From contig JAIBAQ010000033.1 in NCBI GenBank assembly GCA_019695095.1, positions 1-41,326 of the forward strand: a DNA stretch of 41,326 nucleotides, given 5' to 3'. The stretch's first letter is position 1. Each line of letters opens with the position of its first letter. This document shows positions 17,302 through 25,837 of this stretch, piece after piece. Both the position numbers and the translations under genes were made by a program. The notes beneath the pieces were generated by a model. It searched no databases. It worked only from the letters and a program-made list of their open reading frames with translations, and was not told the DNA's origin. The DNA is from Candidatus Hydrogenedentota bacterium (GTDB taxonomy: Bacteria > Hydrogenedentota > Hydrogenedentia > Hydrogenedentales > SLHB01).

Positions 17302-19077
17302 ATGCACCCCTTTCGTACTCAGACGTGTGGAGAGCTACGTCCGTCCGACGTAGGTAAAGAAGTCCGGCTCGCGGGTTGGGTTCACCGGAAACGCGACCAT
17401 GGCGGCGTGATATTCATCGATTTGCGCGATCATTACGGATTGACGCAAGTTGTGGTGAATCCCGAGCAGGGATTTTTTGCGGACGCGGAGCAGGTGCGTC
17501 AGGAGAGCGTGATCATCGTAACGGGCACCGTGGTGGCGCGCACGCCGGAGACCGTGAATTCAAACCTTGCGACGGGCGCGATCGAAGTGGTTGCTTCGGG
17601 ATTCCACGTGGAGTCTCTGGCGGAACCGACGCCGTTCCCGGTCAATCAAGAGTTGGAGTATCCGGAAGAGACGCGGCTGTCGTACCGTTTCCTCGATCTG
17701 CGGCGCGAGCGGTTGCACGCGAACATCCTCTTGCGCTCGAAGACGGCGCAGTTGGTGCGCGCGCACCTCACGGAGCGCGGTTTTACGGAATACCACACGC
17801 CGATCCTGACCAGTTCGTCGCCGGAAGGCGCGCGCGACTACTTGGTGCCAAGCCGCGTGTATCCCGGGCAGTTCTACGCGTTACCGCAGGCGCCGCAACA
17901 GTTCAAGCAATTGCTGATGATCTCGGGCTTCGACAAATACTTCCAGATTGCCCCGTGTTTCCGCGATGAAGATTCGCGCGCGGACCGGAGTCCCGGCGAG
18001 TTCTACCAGATCGATATCGAAATGAGCTTCATTACGCAGGACGATCTTTTCAAAGAGATCGAAATGCTGTTGGGGCGTATCTTCGGCGAGCTATCGAACA
18101 AGCGCATTCTCGCGAACCCGTTCCCGCGCATCGCCTATCGCGATTCGATGGAGAAGTACGGTTGCGACAAGCCGGATCTGCGGTTTGGAATGGAAATGAT
18201 CGACGCGACGGACCTGTTCGGCGCGTGCGAATTGAAAGTATTCAGCGCCGCGGTGAAAGACGGCGGCGCGGTGAAGGTGATCAACGCGAAGGGCGTGGCG
18301 TCGCAACCGCGCAAGTTCTTCGACGACGCCGAAGCGTTTGCGAAGGGCGAAGGCGCGAAGGGGCTTGCGTGGATCGCATTGCGCGACGGCGAGATGAAAG
18401 GTCCGATCGTCAAGTTCCTGAGCGAATCCGAGCGCGCCGCATTGATCGAGCGGACCGGTGCGCAAGAAGGTGACGCGTTGTTCTTCGGCGCCGGCGCGCG
18501 CGACGTGACGAATGCGCTGCTGGGCAAGGTTCGCGTATATCTCGCGAACCAGCTTGGTTTGATCGACAAGAATCTCGCGGCATTCTGCTGGATCGTCGAC
18601 TTCCCGATGTTCGAGTGGAACGAGGAAGAAAAGAAGATCGATTTCTCGCACAACCCATTCTCAATGCCGCAGGGCGGGCTGGAAGCGCTGGAGACGAAGG
18701 ACCCGCTGGACATCCTGGCCTATCAGTACGATGTGGTGTGCAACGGGATCGAGTTGTCGTCGGGCGCTATTCGTAACCATCGGCCCGAGGTGATGATGAA
18801 GGCGTTCCAAATCGCCGGCTATCCGGAGGACGTGGTGAAATCGAAGTTCCCCGCCTTGTGGAAGGCTTTCCACTACGGGGCACCTCCTCACGGAGGCATC
18901 GCGCCCGGATTTGACCGCATCGTGATGTTGCTGGCCGACGAACCAAACATCCGCGAAGTGATCGCGTTCCCGCTGAACCAAAAGGCGCAGGATCTGCTGA
19001 TGGGCGCGCCAAACCAAGTGACGCAGAAACAGCTCAACGAACTGTCGCTGCAGATTAAACAGCCGCCCCAGAAGTAA
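17302..19077 (+). CDS. aspS: Aspartyl-tRNA synthetase
   Basis: Class II aminoacyl-tRNA synthetase of 591 residues, the standard bacterial length. It charges tRNA-Asp (or tRNA-Asp and tRNA-Asn if non-discriminating) with aspartate. An N-terminal OB-fold anticodon-binding domain ([26 protein letters not shown]) precedes the catalytic core with motif 2 ([10 protein letters not shown]), the block [11 protein letters not shown], a bacterial GAD insertion (about residues 290-420) and motif 3 ([13 protein letters not shown]). The ATG at 17302 is preceded by AGGAG at 17289-17293. Its own promoter and a downstream hairpin suggest a single-gene transcript. Whether it is discriminating cannot be told from this window. 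Confidence 0.97.
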   Translation: MHPFRTQTCGELRPSDVGKEVRLAGWVHRKRDHGGVIFIDLRDHYGLTQVVVNPEQGFFADAEQVRQESVIIVTGTVVARTPETVNSNLATGAIEVVASGFHVESLAEPTPFPVNQELEYPEETRLSYRFLDLRRERLHANILLRSKTAQLVRAHLTERGFTEYHTPILTSSSPEGARDYLVPSRVYPGQFYALPQAPQQFKQLLMISGFDKYFQIAPCFRDEDSRADRSPGEFYQIDIEMSFITQDDLFKEIEMLLGRIFGELSNKRILANPFPRIAYRDSMEKYGCDKPDLRFGMEMIDATDLFGACELKVFSAAVKDGGAVKVINAKGVASQPRKFFDDAEAFAKGEGAKGLAWIALRDGEMKGPIVKFLSESERAALIERTGAQEGDALFFGAGARDVTNALLGKVRVYLANQLGLIDKNLAAFCWIVDFPMFEWNEEEKKIDFSHNPFSMPQGGLEALETKDPLDILAYQYDVVCNGIELSSGAIRNHRPEVMMKAFQIAGYPEDVVKSKFPALWKAFHYGAPPHGGIAPGFDRIVMLLADEPNIREVIAFPLNQKAQDLLMGAPNQVTQKQLNELSLQIKQPPQK

Positions 19078-19102
19078 TACCCATATTTGCATCTTCTTGT
19101 AG

Positions 19103-19130
19103 CGCCCGCCTTCCACGGCGGGCGTCTTCA
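19103..19130 (+). terminator. Probable terminator after aspS
   Basis: CGCCCGCC (19103-19110) pairs perfectly with GGCGGGCG (19117-19124), 6-base loop, followed by TCTTCATT. The T-run is weak. Confidence 0.6.
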
Positions 19131-19163
19131 TTGCTGCATGAGCGGCATGTTGCGAGGTCTCGC

Positions 19164-20093
19164 ATGAAACGGCTACTTCAGGCATTGGGACTCAAGCGGC
19201 GGCATTCGGTGATGCCGGATGCGGCTCGCTGGAAAGTGGTCGTACGCAGTTCGCTGGATAGAGCGCGGCAACCTTGCTTGTTCATCCCCGCCGCATCGAC
19301 CGAGCCGCGGCCGCTGCTGGTGTACTTGCATCCGTGGCGACACGGATACGATTTCGATTCACGGCCATGGCAAGCCGAGGCTGCGCGACGACTCTGGCAT
19401 TTCATCGCGCCGCATTTCCGAGGTCCGAACCGTCATGCGAAGGCGTGCGCCTCGCGGTATGCGCGGCAGGATGTGTTGGATGCCGTCGCGTATGCGCAGA
19501 AGGCGACGCACGTAGATGCGGCGCGCATCTACCTGGGCGGCGTGTCGGGCGGCGGACACATGACGCTGGTGATGGCAGCGGAAACGCCTCATCTGTGGGC
19601 GGCAGCATCGGCGTGGTGTCCGATTTCGGACCTGGCGGAGTTCTATCGCGAAAGCGCGGCGCGCGGGGCGAAGATCCATCGTCATATTCGACGCATTGTG
19701 GGTGGCATGCCCGGGGAATCGCGCAAAGTGGATGAAGCGCTGCGCTATCGCTCACCGGTGTATCACCTGGCGGGCGCGGCGGATGTGCCGCTGGACATCA
19801 ATCACGGCATACACGACGGTCAACCGAAGGGTGTCGGGATTCAGCACAGTGTGTGGGCGTTCAACACGCTCGCATCGAATGTGGGCGCGGAGATCGTAGC
19901 AGACGACGCGTTGGCTGCTTTGAGGCGCGGCGAATCGATCGATGGTGTGGAAGACGCGTCGTACGGACGCGCAATCCACTTGCGGCGCTGCGCGGGGTGC
20001 GCACGACTGACGATCTTCGATGGCGGCCATGAAGATTTGCCGGGCGCTGCGTGCGAGTGGCTGGCGGCGCATGCCAGGAAAGATTTGCACTGA
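19164..20093 (+). CDS. Alpha/beta hydrolase (prolyl-oligopeptidase / acyl-esterase-like)
   Basis: Protein of 309 residues from the ATG at 19164, which has GAGG 7 nt upstream; the longer frame would begin at a TTG at 19131 within the terminator region. No signal peptide is evident. The nucleophile elbow GGVSGGGHMTLVMA carries the catalytic Ser, VPLDINHGIHDG is the expected acid region, and FDGGHEDLPGA carries the catalytic His. The early LLVYLHPWRHG fits the oxyanion loop. This is the layout of peptidase S9 / PHB-depolymerase-like esterases. Substrate unknown, and neighbours give no clue. Confidence 0.82.
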   Translation: MKRLLQALGLKRRHSVMPDAARWKVVVRSSLDRARQPCLFIPAASTEPRPLLVYLHPWRHGYDFDSRPWQAEAARRLWHFIAPHFRGPNRHAKACASRYARQDVLDAVAYAQKATHVDAARIYLGGVSGGGHMTLVMAAETPHLWAAASAWCPISDLAEFYRESAARGAKIHRHIRRIVGGMPGESRKVDEALRYRSPVYHLAGAADVPLDINHGIHDGQPKGVGIQHSVWAFNTLASNVGAEIVADDALAALRRGESIDGVEDASYGRAIHLRRCAGCARLTIFDGGHEDLPGAACEWLAAHARKDLH

Positions 20094-20272
20094 GACTATT
20101 TCGCGGCGAACAGATGCCGCATCGCGTGTGTAACGGCGGGCATTGCGGCGTTGTAGTGTAGGCAAGGTGTTGATGTGGAGGTTGCGGGCATCAGGGCCTT
20201 GTTAGATAGCCGTAGGAAGTACGAACCGAGCACAGAGGTCGGTTACGGGTTTCCTCTGTTGACCGATAGACT

Positions 20273-20342
20273 GCAATTTGTGTCGGCGCGATTGAGTGCC
20301 GACACAAATTGCCCACGTGCAAGATGAGTTCGTGAGAATTCC
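20273..20342 (+). repeat. Bipartite palindromic repeat, copy D (internally deleted)
   Basis: The 40-bp palindrome is intact (20273-20312): GCAATTTGTGTCGGC pairs perfectly with GCCGACACAAATTGC. It runs into CCACGTGCAAGATGA and then directly into GTTCGTGAGAATTCC, the right end of the second part. The whole middle of the element is missing, as in a solo or deletion derivative. Confidence 0.75.
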
Positions 20343-20461
20343 GGGATAAGCATGCGACGATGCGGGGCGCGCAAATCCTTCGTGCCGAAGGAGGGCGCCA
20401 AGTATCGCGGAAGTCTGATACAGAAGGGTGCAGTATGCGCGCCCCAGTCGCATGAAGACTT

Positions 20462-20553
20462 TGTGGAGCCCGGCTCGCACCGGTGACAAATTCGAGGGAT
20501 AAACAGGTCCAGGCCCCCTGCCCTTTGTCTTGTGCGCGGAGTCGGGCTCCACA
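20462..20553. repeat. 15-bp inverted repeat (possible structured RNA)
   Basis: TGTGGAGCCCGGCTC (20462-20476) and GAGTCGGGCTCCACA (20539-20553) pair with one G-T or A-C position, and the next bases (GCAC with GTGC) can extend the stem. The 62-base interior is not obviously coding. It could be the stem of a non-coding RNA or the ends of a decayed insertion; no promoter or terminator was seen beside it. Confidence 0.35.
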
Positions 20554-20731
20554 TTAATTCCAGTTCCTTTATAAACGCACGCAACCCTTCTGTGCAACCG
20601 TGTGATTCCGCCGGCGCTGTGCACATATCCTTCTCGCACGTCATGGTGTCTTCTTGAGAACCCCTTATCGTTGCGGCTGCGGTAACTTCGCGCACTTCAC
20701 ACTTATATGGGAGCGGAATCGTGCTACGCCC

Positions 20732-20900
20732 GATTTCTCACGAACATCTCCCGCAACCCGCGCGTCCGCGAGACTTGTGGTGAAAAACAAAGCGGTTCTC
20801 CCAAAGCAGAGTGTGTTCGCGAGAAATCCTCATGACATAACCTCAACGTTTTGCACGTGAGCAATTTGCGTCGGCGCTCAATCGCGCCAGTGCAAATTGC
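20732..20900 (-). repeat. Bipartite palindromic repeat, copy B
   Basis: Full copy in minus orientation. Read on that strand: 40-bp palindrome (20861-20900, GCAATTTG...AAATTGC), a 31-nt spacer with CACGTGCAA and GAGGTTATGTCATGA (20830-20860), then a 98-bp unit with ends GGATTTCTCGCGAACACAC and, inverted, GATTTCTCACGAACA. The centre shares CAAGTCTCGC with copy C. Confidence 0.85.
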
Positions 20901-21189
20901 GGACTACACGTCGCGGCGTCCGATGGCAAGCGACCTAACGGAAGGTAAGAACTGATACCGCTGTATCGGATTCGTCGTAAACCTCGTGAATGCGGAAGTT
21001 GCGGAAGCACTCACAGGCACTTGGGATATGCCTGGACTTGACATACGCACCACGGATTTGCCAAACTCCCGATTCTAAGCCGGGCATGTAGGGATGCAAG
21101 CCTGGGGAAGTACTTCTTTTGGTCAAAACGCTGCGTGGGTTCGCCACCCTTGGCTGACACCATAGACAGGCAACCTTTTGCGGAGAACC

Positions 21190-21552
21190 GTGGAAAAGAC
21201 AGGGGCAAGCGTTAGTTCCGCCTTGTCGGCGATAGCGCAACACGAGCAGTTTCTTCTGGCCAAGCAAGATGAAGCGGATGGCCAGGCGGAAGCCATTCTA
21301 AAAGCGGCACGGATTGAGGCGGCTCGAATCGCCGAGGAATCGGCTACCTCGCTATCCGCGGAAGTCACCCGGATCCAGCGCGATGCGGAGACGCAACGCG
21401 AGGCTCAGCGCCTTCAGCGGATCAAACAAGCGCAAGAAAAACTTGAGCGCATGCGGAAGGACGCGGAAGCGAAAGCGCGCATAGCGGTTCGCAGCGTCGT
21501 TGCGCTCGTATTACCACCCACCGGACAACGAGCTGGGGACCATACCCGATGA
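21190..21552 (+). CDS. V/A-type ATPase G/H-like peripheral stalk subunit
   Basis: First gene of the V/A-ATPase operon. The protein has 120 residues and is almost entirely charged coiled coil (AEAILKAARIEAARIAEES, RDAETQREAQRLQRIKQAQEKLERMRKDAEAKA), as expected for the G/H peripheral-stalk subunit that pairs with subunit E to hold the catalytic head still. I take the GTG at 21190 as start because GGAG lies 4 bases upstream. The stop overlaps the start of the subunit I gene by 4 bases, implying coupled translation. The identification rests on operon position and composition, as these stalk subunits are poorly conserved. Confidence 0.75.
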   Translation: MEKTGASVSSALSAIAQHEQFLLAKQDEADGQAEAILKAARIEAARIAEESATSLSAEVTRIQRDAETQREAQRLQRIKQAQEKLERMRKDAEAKARIAVRSVVALVLPPTGQRAGDHTR

Positions 21553-23468
21553 TCGCCAAAATGGAACGCCTTGAGATTGTGTGCATGCGCGAAGCCATGC
21601 CCGGAGTGGTTGGATTCCTGCAGGATCAGGGCCTATTGCACGTCGAAGAAGTCCCCCTTGCGCAGGACGCCGCTCCCGGATTCCTGAAGCGCGTCGCTTT
21701 GGAGCCGTCCCAGCAGCAGAAGGCGGACGCCCTCGAGACCCAGCATCGGACCCTCAACGAGGTGATCCCGCTGCTGTCGGCAAAGCCGCTTCCTCAGTAC
21801 GTGACGGCGGCAGGAAACAGCCTTAAGTCAAAGACAGACCAAGAGTTAGAAGAAATGGCGCGGGGCTGGGTGCGCGAACTGCGCGCATTGACCCGGCGTC
21901 GTTTGAACGTGCAAGACAATCTGGAAGTCCTTTCCAGTTTCAAGAAGACCCTTGAATCGATAGCCCCGTTGTTGGGTGGCCGCCCCGTGGTGTTGGGCAA
22001 AGACGCCCGCGCGTTCGTCCTGAAGGGCGACGTGGCCCGAGGGTTGGAGCGGCTGGAAGAACGCCGCAAGGGCGAGATTGGCGCGGATAGCCGCTTGTTC
22101 AGCCACAAGGTTTCGCGGAACGTCGTGGCGGGCGTGTTGACGTACCCGGCATCGCGCAACGAAATTGTGGCGCGCATCTTCAAGGAAGAGTTGATTCCGC
22201 CCGTGGAACTCCCCGAGAAGGATCTCCGCGGGGCGTCGATCCAGGAAGTGATTCAGAAGCTCGATCTGGCGATCGCGAAGCACAAATCGAGCGGCCAGGA
22301 GTTGGAAGGCCGGCTCTTCAATTACTCGAAAGAAATAGGGGCCGAGTTGCTCGCGTACGAAGCGAAGATCTCGGATGAACTATCGCAATTGACATCGATG
22401 GGCAGTTTCGCGCAAAGCGCGATGGTCGGGGTAATCCACGGCTGGGCGCCGAGCGACATGGTCGGCACTCTCACCGCCCGCATCGAGAACAAGTTCCCGG
22501 GCCAGGTGCTAGTCAGCCACCTCCCGATAGACAAGATCGACGTGCACGAGATTCCGACATTCCTGCGGAATCATCAATTGCTCAAGCCGTTCGAGACGTT
22601 GCTGATGATCTTCAAGCCGCCTACATACGGCACCATCGACCCGACCGGGCTTGTGGCAATCTCGTTTGTGATTTTCTACGGGTTCATTCTTGGCGATGTT
22701 GGATACGCTGCTGTCGTTGCGTTGTTCGGTCTTTTCATGAAGCGCAAGTTCGGCCATATCGATATCCTAAGCAACATCGGCACCGTGGCGTATTGGATGG
22801 CCGCGTCATCCGCCGTGTTTGGTGTGGTGTTCGGCGAATACTTCGGCGACCTTGGACACAAGTTGCTTCACTTGCCGGTCTTTTTCCATCGCGGACATGA
22901 TGTGACGACGTTGATGCTCTGCGCGATAGCGTTTGGGGCAATTCACATTCCCCTCGCGCTTGTCCTCGGAATTTGGGCCGACTTCAGCCATCACCATGCG
23001 AAGCACGCCGCAGAAAAGCTTGGGTTGCTGCTCGGCCTGATTGCCATTGGCATATTCGCGATGCAGTTCTTCAAAGTGGCGCCGTTCACGGCCTTCCCCT
23101 TCACGATCGTTGCGGTCGCGCTTGTCGTCATCTTCTTGGGGCTGCTGGTATGGGCATCCGGCGCCATGGCCCCGGTTCTCGCCTTGGAAGTGGTATCCCT
23201 TCTGGGCAACGTCCTTTCCTACTGCCGTCTTATGGCGCTCGGACTGGCCGGTGTACTAATCGCGGACCTTGCCAATCAGACCGCCCACGGAGTGGGGCTG
23301 ATCATCGGGATTCCGCTGGCCCTGCTGATTCATACGTTCAATATCGGTTTGAGCATGTTTAGCCCAACGATCCACTCGTTGCGTCTGAATTATGTTGAGT
23401 TCCTGCCAAAGTTTTATCGTCCCGAAGGAAGAAGTTACCAACCGTTCAAGAAGGAGGCACTATGGTGA
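21549..23468 (+). CDS. atpI: V/A-type ATPase subunit I (a subunit)
   Basis: Membrane stator subunit of the rotary ATPase, 639 residues, normal for the family. The first ~340 residues form a cytoplasmic arm rich in coiled coil that contacts the peripheral stalks. The rest has seven or eight membrane helices that make the ion half-channels against the c-ring. Conserved landmarks are GFILGDVGYAA, FGVVFGEYFGDLG and LSYCRLMALGLAGVLIA, where Arg560 is the essential arginine facing the c-ring glutamate. The gene overlaps its upstream neighbour by 4 bases and subunit K by 7 bases. Confidence 0.95.
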   Translation: MIAKMERLEIVCMREAMPGVVGFLQDQGLLHVEEVPLAQDAAPGFLKRVALEPSQQQKADALETQHRTLNEVIPLLSAKPLPQYVTAAGNSLKSKTDQELEEMARGWVRELRALTRRRLNVQDNLEVLSSFKKTLESIAPLLGGRPVVLGKDARAFVLKGDVARGLERLEERRKGEIGADSRLFSHKVSRNVVAGVLTYPASRNEIVARIFKEELIPPVELPEKDLRGASIQEVIQKLDLAIAKHKSSGQELEGRLFNYSKEIGAELLAYEAKISDELSQLTSMGSFAQSAMVGVIHGWAPSDMVGTLTARIENKFPGQVLVSHLPIDKIDVHEIPTFLRNHQLLKPFETLLMIFKPPTYGTIDPTGLVAISFVIFYGFILGDVGYAAVVALFGLFMKRKFGHIDILSNIGTVAYWMAASSAVFGVVFGEYFGDLGHKLLHLPVFFHRGHDVTTLMLCAIAFGAIHIPLALVLGIWADFSHHHAKHAAEKLGLLLGLIAIGIFAMQFFKVAPFTAFPFTIVAVALVVIFLGLLVWASGAMAPVLALEVVSLLGNVLSYCRLMALGLAGVLIADLANQTAHGVGLIIGIPLALLIHTFNIGLSMFSPTIHSLRLNYVEFLPKFYRPEGRSYQPFKKEALW

Positions 23469-23854
23469 CGGTTCTGAAGCATAGGAGCGGAGTGAGAGTC
23501 GCACTGGCCGGGTTGGCCATCGCGGTTCTGATGTTGGCCGTTGGGCCATTGTTTATCCCGGCGCACGCGCAAGAAGGCGGCGCGGAAGGCACGACAGCGA
23601 TCGAAAAAGATCGCCAGGCCGGTAGCGTGGGCTACGGTTTGCGCGCTCTGGGTCTTGCCGTTGGCGCGGGCATCGCAATTGCCGGCGCAGGTCTCGGAAC
23701 GGGCCGTGCGCAGGCGTCGGTAGGCGCAGGCGGTACGGGCGCGATTACGGAAAAGCCCGAGCTGTTCGGTAACGTGCTGCTTCTGTTCGCGATTCCCGAA
23801 ACGATCGTCGTGTTCGGGTTCGTTATCGCGATTATGCTCCTGATGCGAATCTAG
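23462..23854 (+). CDS. atpK: V/A-type ATPase subunit K (proteolipid c subunit) with N-terminal extension
   Basis: Rotor-ring proteolipid, 130 residues. Residues 1-36 form a positively charged start plus hydrophobic segment ending AHA, like a signal peptide or an additional helix. The mature part is a single two-helix hairpin: GLRALGLAVGAGIAIAGAGLGTG and LLLFAIPETIVVFGFVIAIMLL, with Glu113 as ion-binding carboxylate. The helix-1 position that carries Gln in many Na+-binding rings appears to be Thr80, and the Tyr expected after the Glu is Phe. This gives no support for Na+ binding but does not prove H+ coupling. An AAGGAGG site at 23450-23456 precedes the ATG. Confidence 0.92.
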   Translation: MVTVLKHRSGVRVALAGLAIAVLMLAVGPLFIPAHAQEGGAEGTTAIEKDRQAGSVGYGLRALGLAVGAGIAIAGAGLGTGRAQASVGAGGTGAITEKPELFGNVLLLFAIPETIVVFGFVIAIMLLMRI

Positions 23855-23865
23855 CGTTTCATCCC

Positions 23866-24459
23866 ATGCAGCAAGCCTTGATGGATACCATGGCGCGCCT
23901 GACCGCGCAGCAGTGCGAGGATAAACTCGCCGAAGCGCGGCAGAAGGCGGACGCCATTATCGCGGACGCGAAAGCGAAAGCGGAGAGCCGTCGCACAAAA
24001 GCGTTGGAGCAGGCGCACGCGGAAGCGGAACGTCTGGCGAAACGCGCGCTGGAATTGGCGATGCGGGCCGCGGAAAACGAGACCATGACCATGGAACATG
24101 CCGTGGCCGATGAAGTATTGGTTTCCGCGGGCGTCGAGTTGGAGCGCTTGGCGAAGAGCGAGCGCTTCCCCGGTATTCTGGAAGGGATGCTGGCCGAATT
24201 GGTCGCGTACGCGCCAAAGACCGGCATTATCCTGGCGCCATCGGCGCACGTAGAGGTTTGCCAGGCGTGGATCCAAAAGCAGGGTTTGAGCGGTTTGAGC
24301 GTACAGCCCGACCCATACCTTGCCGACGGTGTCGCGTATCAAGACGCGGAGCATACGTATCGAATCACCAACTCGCTCTCGGCGCGGTTCGCCAAGGTCC
24401 AAAATGAGGCGCGGCGAATCTGTCTCGAAACGTTGTTTGGCGAAAAGGTGGGGCACTGA
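23866..24459 (+). CDS. atpE: V/A-type ATPase subunit E
   Basis: Peripheral stalk subunit of 197 residues. The N-terminal half is a charged coiled coil (AEARQKADAIIADAKAKAESRRTKALEQ), which pairs with the G/H subunit. The C-terminal half is globular and caps the catalytic head (VEVCQAWIQKQGLSGLSV; FAKVQNEARRICLETLF at the end). No strong ribosome binding site is seen before the ATG at 23866. Its stop overlaps the start codon of subunit C by one base (TGATG). Identity is from coiled-coil layout, length and operon position. Confidence 0.85.
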   Translation: MQQALMDTMARLTAQQCEDKLAEARQKADAIIADAKAKAESRRTKALEQAHAEAERLAKRALELAMRAAENETMTMEHAVADEVLVSAGVELERLAKSERFPGILEGMLAELVAYAPKTGIILAPSAHVEVCQAWIQKQGLSGLSVQPDPYLADGVAYQDAEHTYRITNSLSARFAKVQNEARRICLETLFGEKVGH

Positions 24460-25520
24460 TGGAAAACACGGACGCGCTCGCGCCCTACATGAACTCCCGC
24501 ATTTGCGGGATGCGGAGCCGGTTGCTGCCGCGCGCCGAGTTCGAGAATTTGCTCGACTTGGGCGATGCGGGCCGCGTAGCGGATGCGCTGCTGTCGGGAC
24601 CGTATCAACAGGAAATGGCGGAGGCGCTGACCCGGTATCACGGGGCCGACGCCGTGGAAGACGCCGTCACCCGCAATCTCGTGGCGACGTTTAACACGCT
24701 GTACGGCCTGACGCAGGGTTACTTGCGCGAGCTGACGCAGATCTTCCTGCTTCGATGGGACTTGATTGCGGTGAAATCGCTGCTGCGCGCGCGACGTCAC
24801 AACCTGGACGAAGCGACGGCCTCGATGGGGCTCATGCCCGGACCGAGCATGACCGTGGCAGTCCAGAAGTCGTTTCTGGCTCACGACTCCATGGAATCCT
24901 TGATTGGAGCGTTGGCTTCGTGGAAGCCGTCCTTGTGCGGCGTTCTTGAAGAGGCGCTTCCGGCGTATCAGGCGGCGAACGAGGTGACCCCTCTTGAAGA
25001 ACGGTTGGATCGCGAGTATTTCGTAACGAGCGTGAAGACGTTGCGCGCGGCGGAAGACGACGACGCGAAGATTCTGCGCACCGCGCTGCAAATGGAGATC
25101 GACCGGATCAACATGCGGACGATCTTCCAGCTTAAAGACCCGAGTCTTGGAGCGGATGCGCTCGCGGAACGGTTGCTGCCGCACGGATTGTTGCACGCGA
25201 GCACGTTGCAGAACATGGCGACGGCCCGCGACGCGCAGCACGCAGCGGAACTCCTGAGCGGAACGGCCTACAAAGAGATGGCCGACCGCTTCTTCATGTT
25301 CGTGCAGACGATGCGGTATTCGCCGCTGGAACGGTTGTTCGATTCGTTGATTATTCGCCACCTGAAACGCGAGTCGCGGGTACACGTGATGAGCATTGCG
25401 GTGCTGATGCACTACACGTGGCTGAAGTACAACGAGGTCGTGAACCTCCGGCTGATAGCGCGCGGCGAAGCGAGCAAGCTGCCGCGTGGCCGAATCCGTG
25501 AGGAGGTTGTCTATGCCTAG
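24459..25520 (+). CDS. atpC: V/A-type ATPase subunit C (AC39/d type)
   Basis: Protein of 353 residues that links the central rotor shaft to the membrane c-ring (vATP-synt_AC39 family). Typical beginnings are YMNSRICGMRSRLLPRAEFENLLDLGD, and later LRWDLIAVKSLLRARRHN and ALQMEIDRINMRTIFQLKD, the three-fold helical repeat seen in this subunit. It overlaps the E gene by one base and the F gene by 8 bases. Confidence 0.9.
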   Translation: MENTDALAPYMNSRICGMRSRLLPRAEFENLLDLGDAGRVADALLSGPYQQEMAEALTRYHGADAVEDAVTRNLVATFNTLYGLTQGYLRELTQIFLLRWDLIAVKSLLRARRHNLDEATASMGLMPGPSMTVAVQKSFLAHDSMESLIGALASWKPSLCGVLEEALPAYQAANEVTPLEERLDREYFVTSVKTLRAAEDDDAKILRTALQMEIDRINMRTIFQLKDPSLGADALAERLLPHGLLHASTLQNMATARDAQHAAELLSGTAYKEMADRFFMFVQTMRYSPLERLFDSLIIRHLKRESRVHVMSIAVLMHYTWLKYNEVVNLRLIARGEASKLPRGRIREEVVYA

Positions 25521-25833
25521 TGTAGCGGCGCTGGCGAACGGCGCGCTGGCCCTGAAGCTGACGCTTGCGGGATTGCCCGTGCAGACCGTGCAGGACGTGC
25601 AAGATGTGGAAGAAACGCTGGGCGGGCTCCTGGAGAGCGATGTCAGCGTGGTGGTGGTTCAGGAAGATTTCCGGAACCAGTTTTCAGAATGGTTCATCGA
25701 GCGGATGAAACGCCGCAAAGGCGGCCCGCTTGTTGTCTATTGTCCCGGGTTTGAAGAAGAAGAATCGGATGTGGACGCCTATTTGAACGCCGTGTTGAAA
25801 CCGGCGATAGGCTACGAAATCAGACTGGAGTGA
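25513..25833 (+). CDS. atpF: V/A-type ATPase subunit F
   Basis: Small shaft subunit of 106 residues with a Rossmann-like fold (LKLTLAGLPVQTV, SDVSVVVVQEDF, GPLVVYCPG). It regulates coupling between catalytic head and rotor. The start is the ATG at 25513, because AGGAGG at 25501-25506 is ideally placed. The reading frame is open further upstream, but that part lies inside the subunit C gene. Only 4 bases separate it from subunit A. Confidence 0.9.
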   Translation: MPSVAALANGALALKLTLAGLPVQTVQDVQDVEETLGGLLESDVSVVVVQEDFRNQFSEWFIERMKRRKGGPLVVYCPGFEEEESDVDAYLNAVLKPAIGYEIRLE

Positions 25834-25837
25834 CGAC

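Larger units (their letters stand above)
20094..21189. other. 1.1-kb stretch without a convincing gene
   Basis: The stretch contains repeat copies D (plus orientation) and B (minus orientation), a 15-bp inverted repeat at 20462-20553, and a small hairpin ACAGAGG/CCTCTGT around 20233-20262. Short open frames on the minus strand (for example 20202-20639 and 20935-21267) have no recognisable domain, no good ribosome binding site and overlap the repeats or the ATPase gene. The last 150 bases must carry the promoter of the ATPase operon; I see no well-spaced hexamer pair. Confidence 0.6.

Noticed and set aside
20202-20639. 145-residue minus-strand open frame
   Set aside because: It overlaps repeat copy D and the 20462-20553 inverted repeat, lacks a ribosome binding site and any recognisable domain.
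20935-21267. Minus-strand frame ending in a stretch that looks protein-like (ECFRNFRIHEVYDESD)
   Set aside because: Its first part lies antisense in the ATPase stalk gene and no internal start with a ribosome binding site is seen. It could be the remnant of a gene but I cannot support that.
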